A DNA stretch of 55,830 bases, taken from NCBI GenBank assembly GCA_017601225.1, contig JAFNIX010000005.1, positions 1-55,830 of the forward strand, given 5' to 3'. The first letter of the stretch is position 1. Every line of letters begins with the position of its first letter. This stretch comes from Candidatus Brockarchaeota archaeon (lineage in GTDB: Archaea; Thermoproteota; EX4484-205; JAAOZP01). Under the pieces are notes generated by a model. It worked only from the letters and a program-made list of their open reading frames with translations, was not told the origin of the DNA and made no database searches. A program made the position numbers and the translations under genes. Below, one piece after another: positions 25,184 through 34,460 of this stretch.

Positions 25184-26980
25184 CTATTCCAATATAAGGC
25201 TTGTCCTCTGGAAATTAACTGTGTCGATAAGACCTTTATCGGTTATCCTTAGCTCTGGAAGGACTGGAAGGGCCAGCAGGGACATTGTCATGAAGGGGCG
25301 AGTCATTACGCATCCAAGCCGCCTCCATGCCTCGGAAAGCTTTTCAACATTCGCCGCAACCTCTTGAACAGGCTTGTCTGACATTAAGCCGGCTATTGGT
25401 AGCTCCAGCAGAGCCAGTATCCGGCTGTTTTCAACAGCTACCATTCCTCCCCCTGCTTCAGCCAACGTGTTACCTGCGAGAGCCATGTCTCTATCGTTAA
25501 CCCCTAATATAAGCATGTTGTGACTATCATGGGCTACTGTAGACGCTACGGCGCCATTTTTGAAGCCGAAACCCTTGACGAAGCCTATTCCGATGTTGCC
25601 AGACGCCCTGTGTCTTTCAACAACAGCGACTTTAGCAATGTCCTGCTCTGGGTCCGCCTCCAGAAAGCCGTTTCTCTGCCTCATGTCGACGAGCATGCTT
25701 CTAGTAAGGGTCTTCGCCTCGACAACCTGGATAGTTCTTACTTTGAAAACCTCCTTGTTAGGGTCAACCCTTATCTTGAAATCTTTTTCATCAAGCTTTC
25801 TTCCAACTCTCACTGTTCTCTTCGCCTCCTCAGGATACTGGTATTCAGGCATCTCCGCCACGAGCCTGCCGTTCCTGGCGACAACCCTGCCGTTGGCTAT
25901 CACCGTGTCGACGAGAACCCTGTTCAAATCGCTCAGGATCAGTATGTCTGCGATCATCCCGGGGGCTAAGGCACCTATCTCGCCGTCGACTTTAAAGTGT
26001 TCAGCAGTGTTTAACGTGGCCATTTGAATACTGGTCACAGGGTCAACGCCTTCTTCAATAGCTCTTCTAACAATATGGTCAATATGCCCCTCTTTCAACA
26101 GGTCGCTGGGCTCCCTGTCGTCGCTAACCAGGCAGATCCTCCTCGCGTTAACCTTCTTCTCCGTAACCATCCTTATAACCTCCTTCAGGTCCTTCCAGGC
26201 CGATGCTTCCCTAACCATTACATGCATCCCTAGCCTTAGTTTAGCAAGCCCAGCCTCCATCGTCACGGACTCGTGGTCTGAGGATATTCCTGCTGCAACG
26301 TAAGCGTTAAGCTCCTCGTTAAGGTTCCCGAAGAAATGTCCTTCAACAATCCTGCTGCTTCTCAAAGCCGTTTTAACCTCGCCTATAATCTTAGGGTCTA
26401 AAGATAATACTCCAGGGTAATTCATAATCTCGCCTAGCGCAATGGTGTTCCTCCATGAGAATGCTTCCTCAACCTCCTTTAAACCTATTTCGGCTCCCGA
26501 GGTTTCAAACTCTAGGCTAGTCGCCGGTACACAGCTTGGGATTGAAACATAGACTTTCAAAGGCAAGCCTAATCCCTCGTCGTGCATCATTTTAACCCCC
26601 TTTATCCCAAGCACGTTTGCAATCTCATGGGGATCTATGAAAACCGTTGTCGTCCCATGGGGTAGAACCGCTTTTGCAAACTGGGTTACTGTGAGCATCG
26701 AGCTCTCCACATGCACATGCCCATCTAGGAATCCTGGCGTCAAGTATTTCCTGTAAGCGTCGATAATCCTAGTCTCAGGCCCGATCGTGTGCTCCGCGTC
26801 CCCTACCAGCACTATCCTATCGTCAACCACGGCTATATCCGTGTTTTCAACAATCTCCCCCGTGAAAACGTTCACCAAGGCCCCTCTCCTGATGACGAGG
26901 CTCGCCCTAATCCTTCCTAGTGCTCCGGAAACCAGTTTCTCAACTATCTCAGGAGGTTTAACCCCTGGCTTCATCAGCAT
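25184..26980 (-). CDS. ade: Adenine deaminase
   Basis: A 598-residue amidohydrolase that converts adenine to hypoxanthine and ammonia. The metal-binding HVHVESS follows LTPGFLDG, and IDPHEIANVLG, EGHFFG, SSDHESVT and LVSDDREP are the conserved Ade segments. The C-terminal domain carries FKNGAVASTVAHDSHN and GGGMVAVENSRI, as in bacterial and archaeal adenine deaminases. Length agrees with the family (about 580-600). It is divergently transcribed from pheS over a short AT-rich gap. Confidence 0.93.
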   Translation of the reverse strand: MLMKPGVKPPEIVEKLVSGALGRIRASLVIRRGALVNVFTGEIVENTDIAVVDDRIVLVGDAEHTIGPETRIIDAYRKYLTPGFLDGHVHVESSMLTVTQFAKAVLPHGTTTVFIDPHEIANVLGIKGVKMMHDEGLGLPLKVYVSIPSCVPATSLEFETSGAEIGLKEVEEAFSWRNTIALGEIMNYPGVLSLDPKIIGEVKTALRSSRIVEGHFFGNLNEELNAYVAAGISSDHESVTMEAGLAKLRLGMHVMVREASAWKDLKEVIRMVTEKKVNARRICLVSDDREPSDLLKEGHIDHIVRRAIEEGVDPVTSIQMATLNTAEHFKVDGEIGALAPGMIADILILSDLNRVLVDTVIANGRVVARNGRLVAEMPEYQYPEEAKRTVRVGRKLDEKDFKIRVDPNKEVFKVRTIQVVEAKTLTRSMLVDMRQRNGFLEADPEQDIAKVAVVERHRASGNIGIGFVKGFGFKNGAVASTVAHDSHNMLILGVNDRDMALAGNTLAEAGGGMVAVENSRILALLELPIAGLMSDKPVQEVAANVEKLSEAWRRLGCVMTRPFMTMSLLALPVLPELRITDKGLIDTVNFQRTSLILE

Positions 26981-27056
26981 GTTTCTCGAACAGGAGTTAT
27001 TAAGGTTTCAAATTTAAAAACCGCCTGCACACCCGTTAAACAACAGGTGTAGAAGG

Positions 27057-28541
27057 GTGAGCTTGGAATCTAGGGTTGAGAAAGATATTGTGGATGCTCT
27101 TAGGAGAGCCGGTAGAGCCTTGGGCTTCAGCGAACTCTGCCTGCTCACGGGGTTGAACGAGTCTTCAGCAGCGAGCGCTGTCTCCTCTCTCTCCCAGAAA
27201 GGCCTAGTAAGCGTCTCAACCAGAGAGACCAAGTATGCTAGGCTAACCGGGGAGGGGGAATACCATTCTAGAAACGGGCTTCCCGAAAGAAGGCTCGTGA
27301 AACTGGTGCTGGAGAATAGGGGTGTCATGGCTCTTGAAGATGCTCGCAAGGCTTATCGTGATGAGTCGTTCTTCACAATAGCGCTCGGCTGGCTGCGTAG
27401 AAAGGGCTGGGGCTCAATCAGGGCCGTAAACGGTGTTCCACACATAGTCGTGGAGAAAGAGCCTCCGGAAGGGGTTGACGAAACCGTTGTCAGAAAGCTG
27501 GCGTCAGGCCCCTTAGATGTCAGCCTGCTTAACACCGAGGCTGTTAAACTCTTATCGGGCAGGGGCATAGTTAGGGTTGAGGAGAAGGTTGAGAGACTGG
27601 TCTCTCTGACTGAAGCCGGCAGGCTCGTCGAGCTGAAGGTTGCAGTAACCCAGTTGACTCCTGAGCTGTTGAGAACCGGGGAATGGAGAAACGTTGAGCT
27701 TAAACCCTACGACGTCACCGCCGATGTTGAGCCAGTGTATCCTGGGAGACTACACCCGTTGACGGAATTCATCAAAGAGGTTAAGGAAATTTTTACAGAG
27801 ATGGGTTTCACTGAGGCAAAGGGCCCGCTTGTCGAATCTTGTTTCTGGAACTTCGACGCCCTCTTCACTCCGCAGGATCACCCTGCTAGGGAAATGCAGG
27901 ATACTTTCTATCTTTCAAATCCTTCTTCCACGGAGCTGGCTGACAGGCAGCTTGTTGAAAGAGTGAGGAGGACGCATGAGAACGGTTGGGAGACAGGTTC
28001 AACTGGCTGGGGTGGAGAATGGTCTGAAGAAGCTGCGAAGAGGCTCGTGTTGAGAACCCACACTACATGTGTCTCCGTAAGATACCTGTATGAGCATAAG
28101 GATCCTCCGGTTAAAATTTTTAGCGTCGACCGGGTTTTCAGAAACGAGAGAGTTTCCTTTAAAAGCCTTGCAGAGTTTCACCAGGTAGAGGGCATAATAA
28201 TGGATAGGCATGTGACGCTTAGAGACATTAAAGGAGTCTTAACGGCGTTCTATAAGAAACTCGGGTTGGAGAAAGTACAGTTTTGGCCTAGCTACTTCCC
28301 CTATACCGAACCAAGTATGAATTCAGTAGTCTATGTTCCTCAGGCTGGTAGGTGGCTTGAGCTCTGCGGAATGGGTATTTTCAGGCCTGAAGTCACTAAG
28401 CCCCTCGGCATCGATTATCCTGTTCTCGCGTGGGGTGGCGGGTTGGAGCGTTTACTGATGCTTAAGCTAGGCGTTACTGATATTCGCATCCTCTACCAGA
28501 ACGATTTAGGTTGGCTTAGGAGGGTTAAGCTATGCCTGTGA
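27057..28541 (+). CDS. pheS: Phenylalanyl-tRNA synthetase alpha subunit
   Basis: A 494-residue class II synthetase subunit of the archaeal/eukaryotic cytosolic type. Residues 1-200 hold tandem winged-helix domains for tRNA contact. The catalytic core begins near HPLTEFIKEVKEIFTEMGF; motif 2 is VFRNERVSFKSLAEFHQVEG; the phenylalanine pocket is in FWPSYFPYTEPS; motif 3 is GGGLERLL. GTG start, with a TATA-like AATTTAAAAAC about 45 bases upstream. Its 3' end overlaps pheT by 10 bases, implying coupled translation of the alpha2-beta2 enzyme. Confidence 0.95.
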   Translation: MSLESRVEKDIVDALRRAGRALGFSELCLLTGLNESSAASAVSSLSQKGLVSVSTRETKYARLTGEGEYHSRNGLPERRLVKLVLENRGVMALEDARKAYRDESFFTIALGWLRRKGWGSIRAVNGVPHIVVEKEPPEGVDETVVRKLASGPLDVSLLNTEAVKLLSGRGIVRVEEKVERLVSLTEAGRLVELKVAVTQLTPELLRTGEWRNVELKPYDVTADVEPVYPGRLHPLTEFIKEVKEIFTEMGFTEAKGPLVESCFWNFDALFTPQDHPAREMQDTFYLSNPSSTELADRQLVERVRRTHENGWETGSTGWGGEWSEEAAKRLVLRTHTTCVSVRYLYEHKDPPVKIFSVDRVFRNERVSFKSLAEFHQVEGIIMDRHVTLRDIKGVLTAFYKKLGLEKVQFWPSYFPYTEPSMNSVVYVPQAGRWLELCGMGIFRPEVTKPLGIDYPVLAWGGGLERLLMLKLGVTDIRILYQNDLGWLRRVKLCL

Positions 28542-30196
28542 TAGAGGTTTACCCTGAGAGGCTAAGCAGGTTCTTGGGGATTGACGTTGGGTTGAAGCAG
28601 CTTGTCGAAGACCTACCTTGGCTTGGGACAGACATCGAGGATGTTGGAGAAGGATTCGTCAAAATAGAGTATAATCCGAACAGGCCGGATTTCTCGAGCC
28701 ACGCGGGCATCGCGAGAGCATATGCGGGCTTTCTTGAAATCGGGTTAGGCTATCCTGAAGCTGTTTTCTCAAGTCCCAAAATAGAGTTTCACTTTGACAG
28801 TAGGCTCAGAGGGATCAGAGGCGTCTTATGCTCCGCTGTAGTGAGGAACGTTGAACTCGCCGAGGAGGATTTGAAGGAGGTGATTAATGTTCAAGAGGTT
28901 CTACACCAAGGTATTGGCAGGAATAGGCGTAAGGTCTCCATCGGGATACATGACTTGGATAAGATTAGGCCTCCGGTCTACTACATGGCTGCGGATCCAG
29001 ACGTGACTTCTTTTAAGCCGCTGGGAATAGAAAGGAGGATGACTTTAAACGAGGTTTTGAGAGAGGTTGACAAGGGTTTAGAATATGGTCATATTATCAG
29101 GGGGTTTGACAAATATCCTGTGATAGTTGATTCCAGTGGGGAAGTCTTATCCTTCCCGCCGATAATAAACTCTGAGCTGACCCGGTTAACCCCTGAGACC
29201 AGAAACCTCTTCATAGACGTAACTGCCTTGGATGAGTATTATGCTTCAAGAGCCCTGAACATACTTCTATACGTGTTTAAAGACATGGGTGGAAGCATTG
29301 AGGCGGTGAAGATAATCTACGACGACGGCTCTGAGAAAACTTTTCCGGATTTCAAGCTTAAAACTATGAGTGTTGAAGCGGGCTATATTAATTCTCTCCT
29401 AGGGGAGAATCTGAGCAACGCTGAGATCTACAGGAGCCTCTTGAAATGCAGATTTTCAGTGGTGAACGACGGGAGCGTGTTCAAAGTCGGAATTCCTCCC
29501 TATAGGGTTGACATAATGCATAATGTAGACCTTGTTGAGGAGGTCGCTATAGGGTACGGTCTTTGGAGGTTGACCCCTACTTACCCCGGGGCTTCCACTA
29601 TAGGTCTGAAGCATCCTGAGACAATGGTTCAGGATAGGGCTAGGCTAATCATGATAGGTCTGGGTTACACTGAGGTTTTCAACTTCCTGATTACTAACGA
29701 GGATCAGAACTACCGTATGGTTAGGAGGCCTGTTGGCGAGAGGGCTAGGCTAGCAAACTCTTCAAGCGTTGAGCTCACAATGCTCAGGGATTCCCTCCTC
29801 CCAGGCTTAATAAGGAATCTCTCTTCCAATAAGCATGAGAAGTATCCTCAGAGGATTTTTGAAACAGGACCTATTGTAAGAGTTTCTGAAGGGTCTGTGG
29901 TTACAAGGGTCTCGCTGGCGGGAGTATCGGTGCACTCTTCAGCCTCTTTCTCAGAGGCCAAGTCCGTCGTCTTAAGTCTGCTGAATAACCTGTGTGTTGA
30001 GCGAGTCCTGTTCGAGAAAAGTGAAGACCCCTTGTTTACTCCAGGCAGGGCGGCGAAAATTGTTTTCAACAGCAGCCCGCTGGGAGTTGTTGGCGAGGTT
30101 CACCCTGAGGTGCTGGAGTTGAACGGTTTAGAGAACCCTGCAGCAGGGTTCGAGATAGATTTAACTCCTCTCGTGGAGAAATACTCTAAACGCTGA
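28532..30196 (+). CDS. pheT: Phenylalanyl-tRNA synthetase beta subunit
   Basis: A 554-residue subunit of the archaeal type, which lacks the bacterial N-terminal EMAP and C-terminal FDX domains. B3/B4-like editing and B5 segments (IEYNPNRPDFSSHAGIARA, YRVDIMHNVDLVEEVAIGYG) are present, and the C-terminal core is the inactive synthetase-like domain (LRDSLLPGLIRNLSSN). The beta subunit holds tRNA-binding and editing activities. The stop overlaps the 3' end of the opposing HMGL-like synthase gene by 11 bases. Confidence 0.94.
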   Translation: MPVIEVYPERLSRFLGIDVGLKQLVEDLPWLGTDIEDVGEGFVKIEYNPNRPDFSSHAGIARAYAGFLEIGLGYPEAVFSSPKIEFHFDSRLRGIRGVLCSAVVRNVELAEEDLKEVINVQEVLHQGIGRNRRKVSIGIHDLDKIRPPVYYMAADPDVTSFKPLGIERRMTLNEVLREVDKGLEYGHIIRGFDKYPVIVDSSGEVLSFPPIINSELTRLTPETRNLFIDVTALDEYYASRALNILLYVFKDMGGSIEAVKIIYDDGSEKTFPDFKLKTMSVEAGYINSLLGENLSNAEIYRSLLKCRFSVVNDGSVFKVGIPPYRVDIMHNVDLVEEVAIGYGLWRLTPTYPGASTIGLKHPETMVQDRARLIMIGLGYTEVFNFLITNEDQNYRMVRRPVGERARLANSSSVELTMLRDSLLPGLIRNLSSNKHEKYPQRIFETGPIVRVSEGSVVTRVSLAGVSVHSSASFSEAKSVVLSLLNNLCVERVLFEKSEDPLFTPGRAAKIVFNSSPLGVVGEVHPEVLELNGLENPAAGFEIDLTPLVEKYSKR

Positions 30197-31505
30197 AGCC
30201 TGCTTCGCCCGCGAGTTTTTTGAACTCCTCCTCAGTCAAATAGTATTTTCTGTCAACTTGGAGAAGGCTGCTTCTCACAAGCTCCACGAGCTTCTTAAGC
30301 CTCGGATCATCTTCGTTAATGTCCTGGTTTATGATTTCCCTGAGCTTCAAAACTATTCCATGCTTCCCGGTTCTCCTCCCGATTATGATCTTCCTCGTCT
30401 GCCCCACTAGCTCCGGTGGGAAGACCTCGTATATCGCGGGTGCGATCCTTATTCCCTGCAGGTGGATGCCTGACTCGTGGGCGAACGCTGAGTCTCCAAC
30501 TATCGCCTTGTTCGTTGGAAGATGGTAGTTTAGCGCTGTAGCTATGAAGTTCGCCGTTTCTCTTAAAATGGACAGGTTCCACTTGTAAAAGCCATGGTGA
30601 ATATATAGGTTGAGTATTATTTTCTCAGTCTCGGCATTTCCAGACCTCTCCCCTATGCCTAGAAATGTTGTGCTGACGTAAAACTTTTCATAGAGCCCTG
30701 AGGCTGCCCTTATAGCGGCCATCGTGTTCTCCACAGCGTTTCCCAAGTCGTCGTGAGCATGTATCTCTAGGCTCTTAATTTTAGTTTCTTTCTTCAGAGA
30801 CCTGATCTTCTCAGGTATCCCGTTTGGAAGAGGATGATCTGGGAGCGAGCATCCAACGCCCACTGTGTCGCATATTCTGTAAACCTCCGCACCCGCCTCT
30901 GCAACAGCGTTCACAAACTTTCTCTCGAAATCCCAGTCTGCTCTGGTGCTATCCTCCCCATGTACGAAAACCTTTAAACCATGATCCACCGCATACTGGA
31001 CTGTTTCAACAACCCTGCTAACTAGGCTGTAGACATGCTCGCCAGGCCATTTAGCAAAATGATAATATGAAACGGGATGGCTTATCCCTATCTGTTTCAA
31101 ATCCAACTTGATAATCTCATCTACGTCATGCTTGTCAGCCCTACTCCATCCTGCTAGAATGCCTCCGAGTCCATTGTCAATCATCATCCTGATCGCACTC
31201 CTGTCGGTAGGAGTGTATGTCATGACCTCTATCCTCTCAACACCGATCTCGTAGAGCAGCCTGCCTATCTCAGCTAGATCCTCAGGTGACGGTGTTGTCA
31301 AGCCAGCCATTTGAAGCCCCTCTCTCAGAGTAGTATCATCTATAATAACGTCTACATCCAGCTTTCTGGAGGGGTAGAGTATCTCCTTCAGCATCCTCCA
31401 AGCATCTGGGTCATGCTTCTGCTTGCTCAGTTTAAGGAGCGTGTCAACAGCCTTCCTCCTGTCCTCCTCATTGTTCTCAAAATCTTTTTCGCTAAACATT
31501 CGCAT
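30186..31505 (-). CDS. HMGL-like acyltransferase (homocitrate/citramalate/Re-citrate type)
   Basis: A 439-residue TIM-barrel synthase with IIDDTTLREGLQMAG, HAHDDLGNAVENT (metal-binding HxH) and GERSGNAE. It condenses acetyl-CoA with a 2-oxo acid, but which one is not readable. A short C-terminal helical region follows the barrel and the LeuA allosteric dimer domain is missing, so it is not a standard isopropylmalate synthase. It also lacks the RAM domain of the synthase at 16076. A 55-residue charged N-terminal extension precedes the barrel. Candidates are citramalate synthase, a second homocitrate synthase or a Re-citrate synthase. Confidence 0.8.
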   Translation of the reverse strand: MRMFSEKDFENNEEDRRKAVDTLLKLSKQKHDPDAWRMLKEILYPSRKLDVDVIIDDTTLREGLQMAGLTTPSPEDLAEIGRLLYEIGVERIEVMTYTPTDRSAIRMMIDNGLGGILAGWSRADKHDVDEIIKLDLKQIGISHPVSYYHFAKWPGEHVYSLVSRVVETVQYAVDHGLKVFVHGEDSTRADWDFERKFVNAVAEAGAEVYRICDTVGVGCSLPDHPLPNGIPEKIRSLKKETKIKSLEIHAHDDLGNAVENTMAAIRAASGLYEKFYVSTTFLGIGERSGNAETEKIILNLYIHHGFYKWNLSILRETANFIATALNYHLPTNKAIVGDSAFAHESGIHLQGIRIAPAIYEVFPPELVGQTRKIIIGRRTGKHGIVLKLREIINQDINEDDPRLKKLVELVRSSLLQVDRKYYLTEEEFKKLAGEAGFSV

Positions 31506-31613
31506 TCGGAGGCTTAGCTCACACCATTATGCTTAAAAACGTTTTGCCAAGAGAGATACTTTACCAACGTTGCTTGGAATAACTTTATTAGGCTGTTTAG
31601 GAATGTTTAGACG

Positions 31614-31946
31614 ATGGTTAGGGTTAAAGTAACTTTCATAGGCAGCGTTGAGGTTGAGGGCGAGCCCGGTGTAAGAGTGGACTTCACATCGATAGCTCCC
31701 TCAGGCGTTTTCGACAAGTCTTCCGAGGATGTTCTGTACGCGCAGGAGATGGTTAGGGGTGTTTTAACCAGCCTACAGCAAGCCGGCCTCATGCCGAGGC
31801 ATGGTAGCCCCCGGCTTATCGTCTATCTTACGGAGAGCGAGTACAGGGCTCTTGGAAGCCCTCAGATAAACCAGATATATGAATTAGTGTTCGACAAGGG
31901 CATAAGGCTTGAAAAAGTATCCAAGGAATCAGGAGTGACTCCCTAG
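31614..31946 (+). CDS. Small alpha/beta protein, unknown function
   Basis: 110 residues, mixed beta/alpha: KVTFIGSVEVEG, then VRVDFTSIAPSG, a helical middle (AQEMVRGVLTSLQQAGL) and RLIVYLTESEYRAL. No catalytic motif is evident. Length and general style recall arcadin-1 of the crenactin cluster, but no actin homologue is in the window and I could not verify similarity. It converges on, and overlaps by 4 bases, the coiled-coil gene on the other strand. Confidence 0.6.
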   Translation: MVRVKVTFIGSVEVEGEPGVRVDFTSIAPSGVFDKSSEDVLYAQEMVRGVLTSLQQAGLMPRHGSPRLIVYLTESEYRALGSPQINQIYELVFDKGIRLEKVSKESGVTP

Positions 31947-32395
31947 GTTTCAACGGGTTCGCTTTCGCTTTGACTCATAAGGTCAGGCAGCTTCTCGAGT
32001 ATCGCCATGGCTTCCTTCAGGCTCTCATACTCGTTCCTGCTCTCCTCCATGGCGTAGTTCAGCGCAGTAGCTATCTTGTTATATCTTTCATCCGCAATCT
32101 CCTGCGCTGAGTACCTGATCTCGTTGTTAGCTATCAGCTTCTCGATAACCTCTATCTGCTGCTGAACCTCCTTCATCCTGTTTTCAAGCTTCTCCATGAC
32201 CGTCTGCTTCTTCGCCTCAATAGACTTCACATAGTTTTCAAACTCCTTCTGTAGGAAATCGGCTGTTTTATCGGATATTTTCCCTGTTTCCCTCATTGTT
32301 TTCAAAGTTTGAAGTTTTTTACGGTAAATATTTACTGTCTTCACCGCTTCTTCAAAATCCGACTCCCAGCTGAACATACTCCCTTTATTATCCAA
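31943..32395 (-). CDS. Coiled-coil protein, unknown function
   Basis: 150 residues that are almost wholly heptad-rich helix from about 10 to 135: KLQTLKTMRETGKISDKTA, then ENYVKSIEAKKQTVMEKLE, and KEVQQQIEVIEKLIANNEI. The GKIS-plus-acidic segment followed by long coiled coils is a style seen in archaeal cytoskeletal or Cdv-type accessory proteins, but that is a loose resemblance. An acidic tail (SQSESEPVET) ends it. No other motif. Confidence 0.65.
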   Translation of the reverse strand: MDNKGSMFSWESDFEEAVKTVNIYRKKLQTLKTMRETGKISDKTADFLQKEFENYVKSIEAKKQTVMEKLENRMKEVQQQIEVIEKLIANNEIRYSAQEIADERYNKIATALNYAMEESRNEYESLKEAMAILEKLPDLMSQSESEPVET

Positions 32396-32526
32396 CTAAT
32401 CCTATTTAACTTTTTCCAAGAGAAGTCAAAAATGTTTGACAAAGTGTCTTAAACACTGCTTTTCAACATAAACAGTTATTAAAAAGCACCGCATTACCCG
32501 TCTCCAAGCCTGGGGATGAGCAGGGG

Positions 32527-33546
32527 TTGCCGGCAGTCTGGTTGCCATACGGGTCGACAAGCATAAGCATCAGGGTTGACCCTGAGGATTTAGCCTGGGT
32601 CGTATCTAGGGAGCCCGTCTCCGACTACTCTGTGATGCTTTCATCTTTGAAGAGCATTCTGAAAGAATCTATCGGGGGCGAGGCTGCTCTACTGCTGGAT
32701 CCAACGCTCCCCTCTGTTTTAAAGGAGGGCATCGCAGGAAGCTTTAGGGAACTGTTAAGCTTCGACTTGCTGAGCCCTGTTTCAACTATGGAGGCTTCCA
32801 TACGGTCAGCCTGTCTTGTAAGCTGTCCCCACCCGGATCCTATAATCGGGTTCAGGGGTTTAGGCGAGAATCTTTTCCCTTTTTACCCTGAGCTTTGGAA
32901 AGAGTTTACATCGGTTTTTCTCGAAGCAGCTGAGTCGGGCGAGAAAATCGATTTAAAACCCTATTTAAAAAAGCTTCGCGACAATGTTGACCTGAAGGTT
33001 ATTATGCTTATTCCACTGGCCAGTGATAGAAAAGTTGTTTCGGGAAACCCTGTTGAAGCCTACGAGGCGTTAAGCATTCTTCAACCCAGCTTAGTTTCGA
33101 CTCAAACACCAGTCCAGATTCTAGTAGCATCGGCCGGCGGAGCACCTTTCGACGAGTCTTTGAGCAGAGCGATGAGCGTAATTCCGAATTGCTTGCAGAG
33201 TGTGGAATGCGACAGGATTGTATTTGCTATTGAAGGGCTGAAAGGACTAGGCTTACCCCCAGACACGCTTGCCGGGAATGCTACGCCGAATTCGCCTCTA
33301 GTAGCGAAGTATATTGGTTTCTGCAGAAACCTGTTAAACGGGAAAACTGTACACGTGGTTTCAGCTATTCCTGAATCTCTCCTCAGAACCGTTCTAGACT
33401 GCAGGGCTCACGATACTCTTCTCGACGCCTACAGGGCTGCCCGCCTGTTTCTCGCCAAGGGCTCGAAAACAGGCATTGTCACACATGCCTCATTCACTGT
33501 TTTATGTTCCAAGAGCCATGAAACCCCGCTTAAAGAGGAAGCATAA
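32527..33546 (+). CDS. LarA-like (nickel-pincer racemase family) protein, degenerate
   Basis: A 339-residue protein resembling lactate racemase LarA. VWLPYGSTSISIRV matches the N-terminal LPYG strand; LLLDPTLPSVL aligns with the SDHTRP motif region (Asp and Thr kept, Arg lost); VASAGGAPFDESLSRAM matches the C-terminal NGGYPLD segment. In the region corresponding to HFFAGFSGGRKSI this protein reads IIGFRGLGENL, so the lysine that attaches the pincer cofactor seems replaced by Glu. It may be a non-racemase member. TTG start, about 130 bases after the coiled-coil gene. Alignment is by eye. Confidence 0.55.
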   Translation: MPAVWLPYGSTSISIRVDPEDLAWVVSREPVSDYSVMLSSLKSILKESIGGEAALLLDPTLPSVLKEGIAGSFRELLSFDLLSPVSTMEASIRSACLVSCPHPDPIIGFRGLGENLFPFYPELWKEFTSVFLEAAESGEKIDLKPYLKKLRDNVDLKVIMLIPLASDRKVVSGNPVEAYEALSILQPSLVSTQTPVQILVASAGGAPFDESLSRAMSVIPNCLQSVECDRIVFAIEGLKGLGLPPDTLAGNATPNSPLVAKYIGFCRNLLNGKTVHVVSAIPESLLRTVLDCRAHDTLLDAYRAARLFLAKGSKTGIVTHASFTVLCSKSHETPLKEEA

Positions 33547-33586
33547 TGGTTTTAAAGAGGCGGGTGTGCTCGCAAGACACGGGAAA

Positions 33587-34084
33587 ATGGTTGCCGCCTT
33601 GACTGACGAGGTGGTCATTAAACATGCGGAGCCGGAGCATCTTCCGAGCATTATTGAGATAAACAGGCTGGAGCTTCCTGAAAACTATCCGCCTTCCTTC
33701 TTCATGGATCTGCTTGAAAGGTTTCCAAACTATTTCCTCGTGGCGGTTCTTGCTAAAACCGGGGAGGTCGTCGGGTATGTGATGTGCAGAATTGAAACAG
33801 GCTTTCCCTCGGAAGGAGGCTTCAATATAGTTAGAAAGGGTCATGTGGTGAGTCTGGCCGTTAAAAAACAGTTTCACGGAAAAGGGATAGGGAAAACGCT
33901 CATGACCTCGGTTTTGGATGAGATGATTCGCAACTCTATCGACGAGAGCTTCCTCGAGGTAAGGGTTAATAATGAGAAGGCGATTAGGCTTTACAAGGCG
34001 CTTGGCTATCGTATTGTTCGAGAGATTCCTCATTACTATTTGGATGGAACGTCCGGGTTGCTAATGGTTAAAAAACTTCGTTGA
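33587..34084 (+). CDS. RimI/Ard1-like N-terminal acetyltransferase
   Basis: About 165 residues from the ATG at 33587. The GNAT core is clear: VVSLAVKKQFHGKGIGKTLM contains the acetyl-CoA loop, and RVNNEKAIRLYKALGYRIV is the conserved tail of RimI-type protein N-acetyltransferases. Archaeal Ard1 proteins acetylate the N-termini of ribosomal and other proteins. Upstream in-frame start codons (GTG 33566) lie within the end of the LarA-like gene, so the start is a judgement. Confidence 0.85.
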   Translation: MVAALTDEVVIKHAEPEHLPSIIEINRLELPENYPPSFFMDLLERFPNYFLVAVLAKTGEVVGYVMCRIETGFPSEGGFNIVRKGHVVSLAVKKQFHGKGIGKTLMTSVLDEMIRNSIDESFLEVRVNNEKAIRLYKALGYRIVREIPHYYLDGTSGLLMVKKLR

Positions 34085-34152
34085 AGCTAAGGAACCTGGT
34101 AATCGGATATTAAAAAACATAATAAAATTACGGTGTGTTCGTTTGCTTTCCT

Positions 34153-34449
34153 TTAAGCCTTTGAAACAGTTATCTCTATCGTCGAGATGAACCTTTGCCT
34201 GTTGTCCGGTGTCTGGAATGTCTCCGTGCCTATCTGAACGTTTTTCAGAACCATCTGGTTACCAAGAAACCTTCTTTTAAGGATCTCCACGACGTCAACA
34301 GCCTTCGATATTGCTCTACCTCTTGCCTTCAGGGTGACCTCGTTCTGCTCAGACGTCAACTGCATTAATGCCGCAACCGCGTACACTAATGCTGGTTTCT
34401 TGCCTACGAGCACTACGTTAGGAGACGGTCCAGTGGTTTGTGCGCACAT
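34153..34449 (-). CDS. alba: Alba, DNA/RNA-binding chromatin protein
   Basis: A 98-residue Alba-family protein. PNVVLVGKKPALVYAVAAL contains the conserved lysine pair (GKKP) of the nucleic-acid-binding face; LKARGRAISKAVDVVEILKR and the variable hairpin follow, then the terminal strand RFISTIEITVSKA. Alba coats DNA and RNA in most archaea. A strong Shine-Dalgarno-like GGAGGAGGTG lies 12 bases upstream, unlike the many leaderless genes here, suggesting high translation. Confidence 0.95.
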   Translation of the reverse strand: MCAQTTGPSPNVVLVGKKPALVYAVAALMQLTSEQNEVTLKARGRAISKAVDVVEILKRRFLGNQMVLKNVQIGTETFQTPDNRQRFISTIEITVSKA

Positions 34450-34460
34450 GGTTTACTCTT

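Noticed and set aside
33530..34033. 167-codon antisense frame over the RimI-like gene
   Set aside because: No motif; the plus-strand frame carries the GNAT signature.
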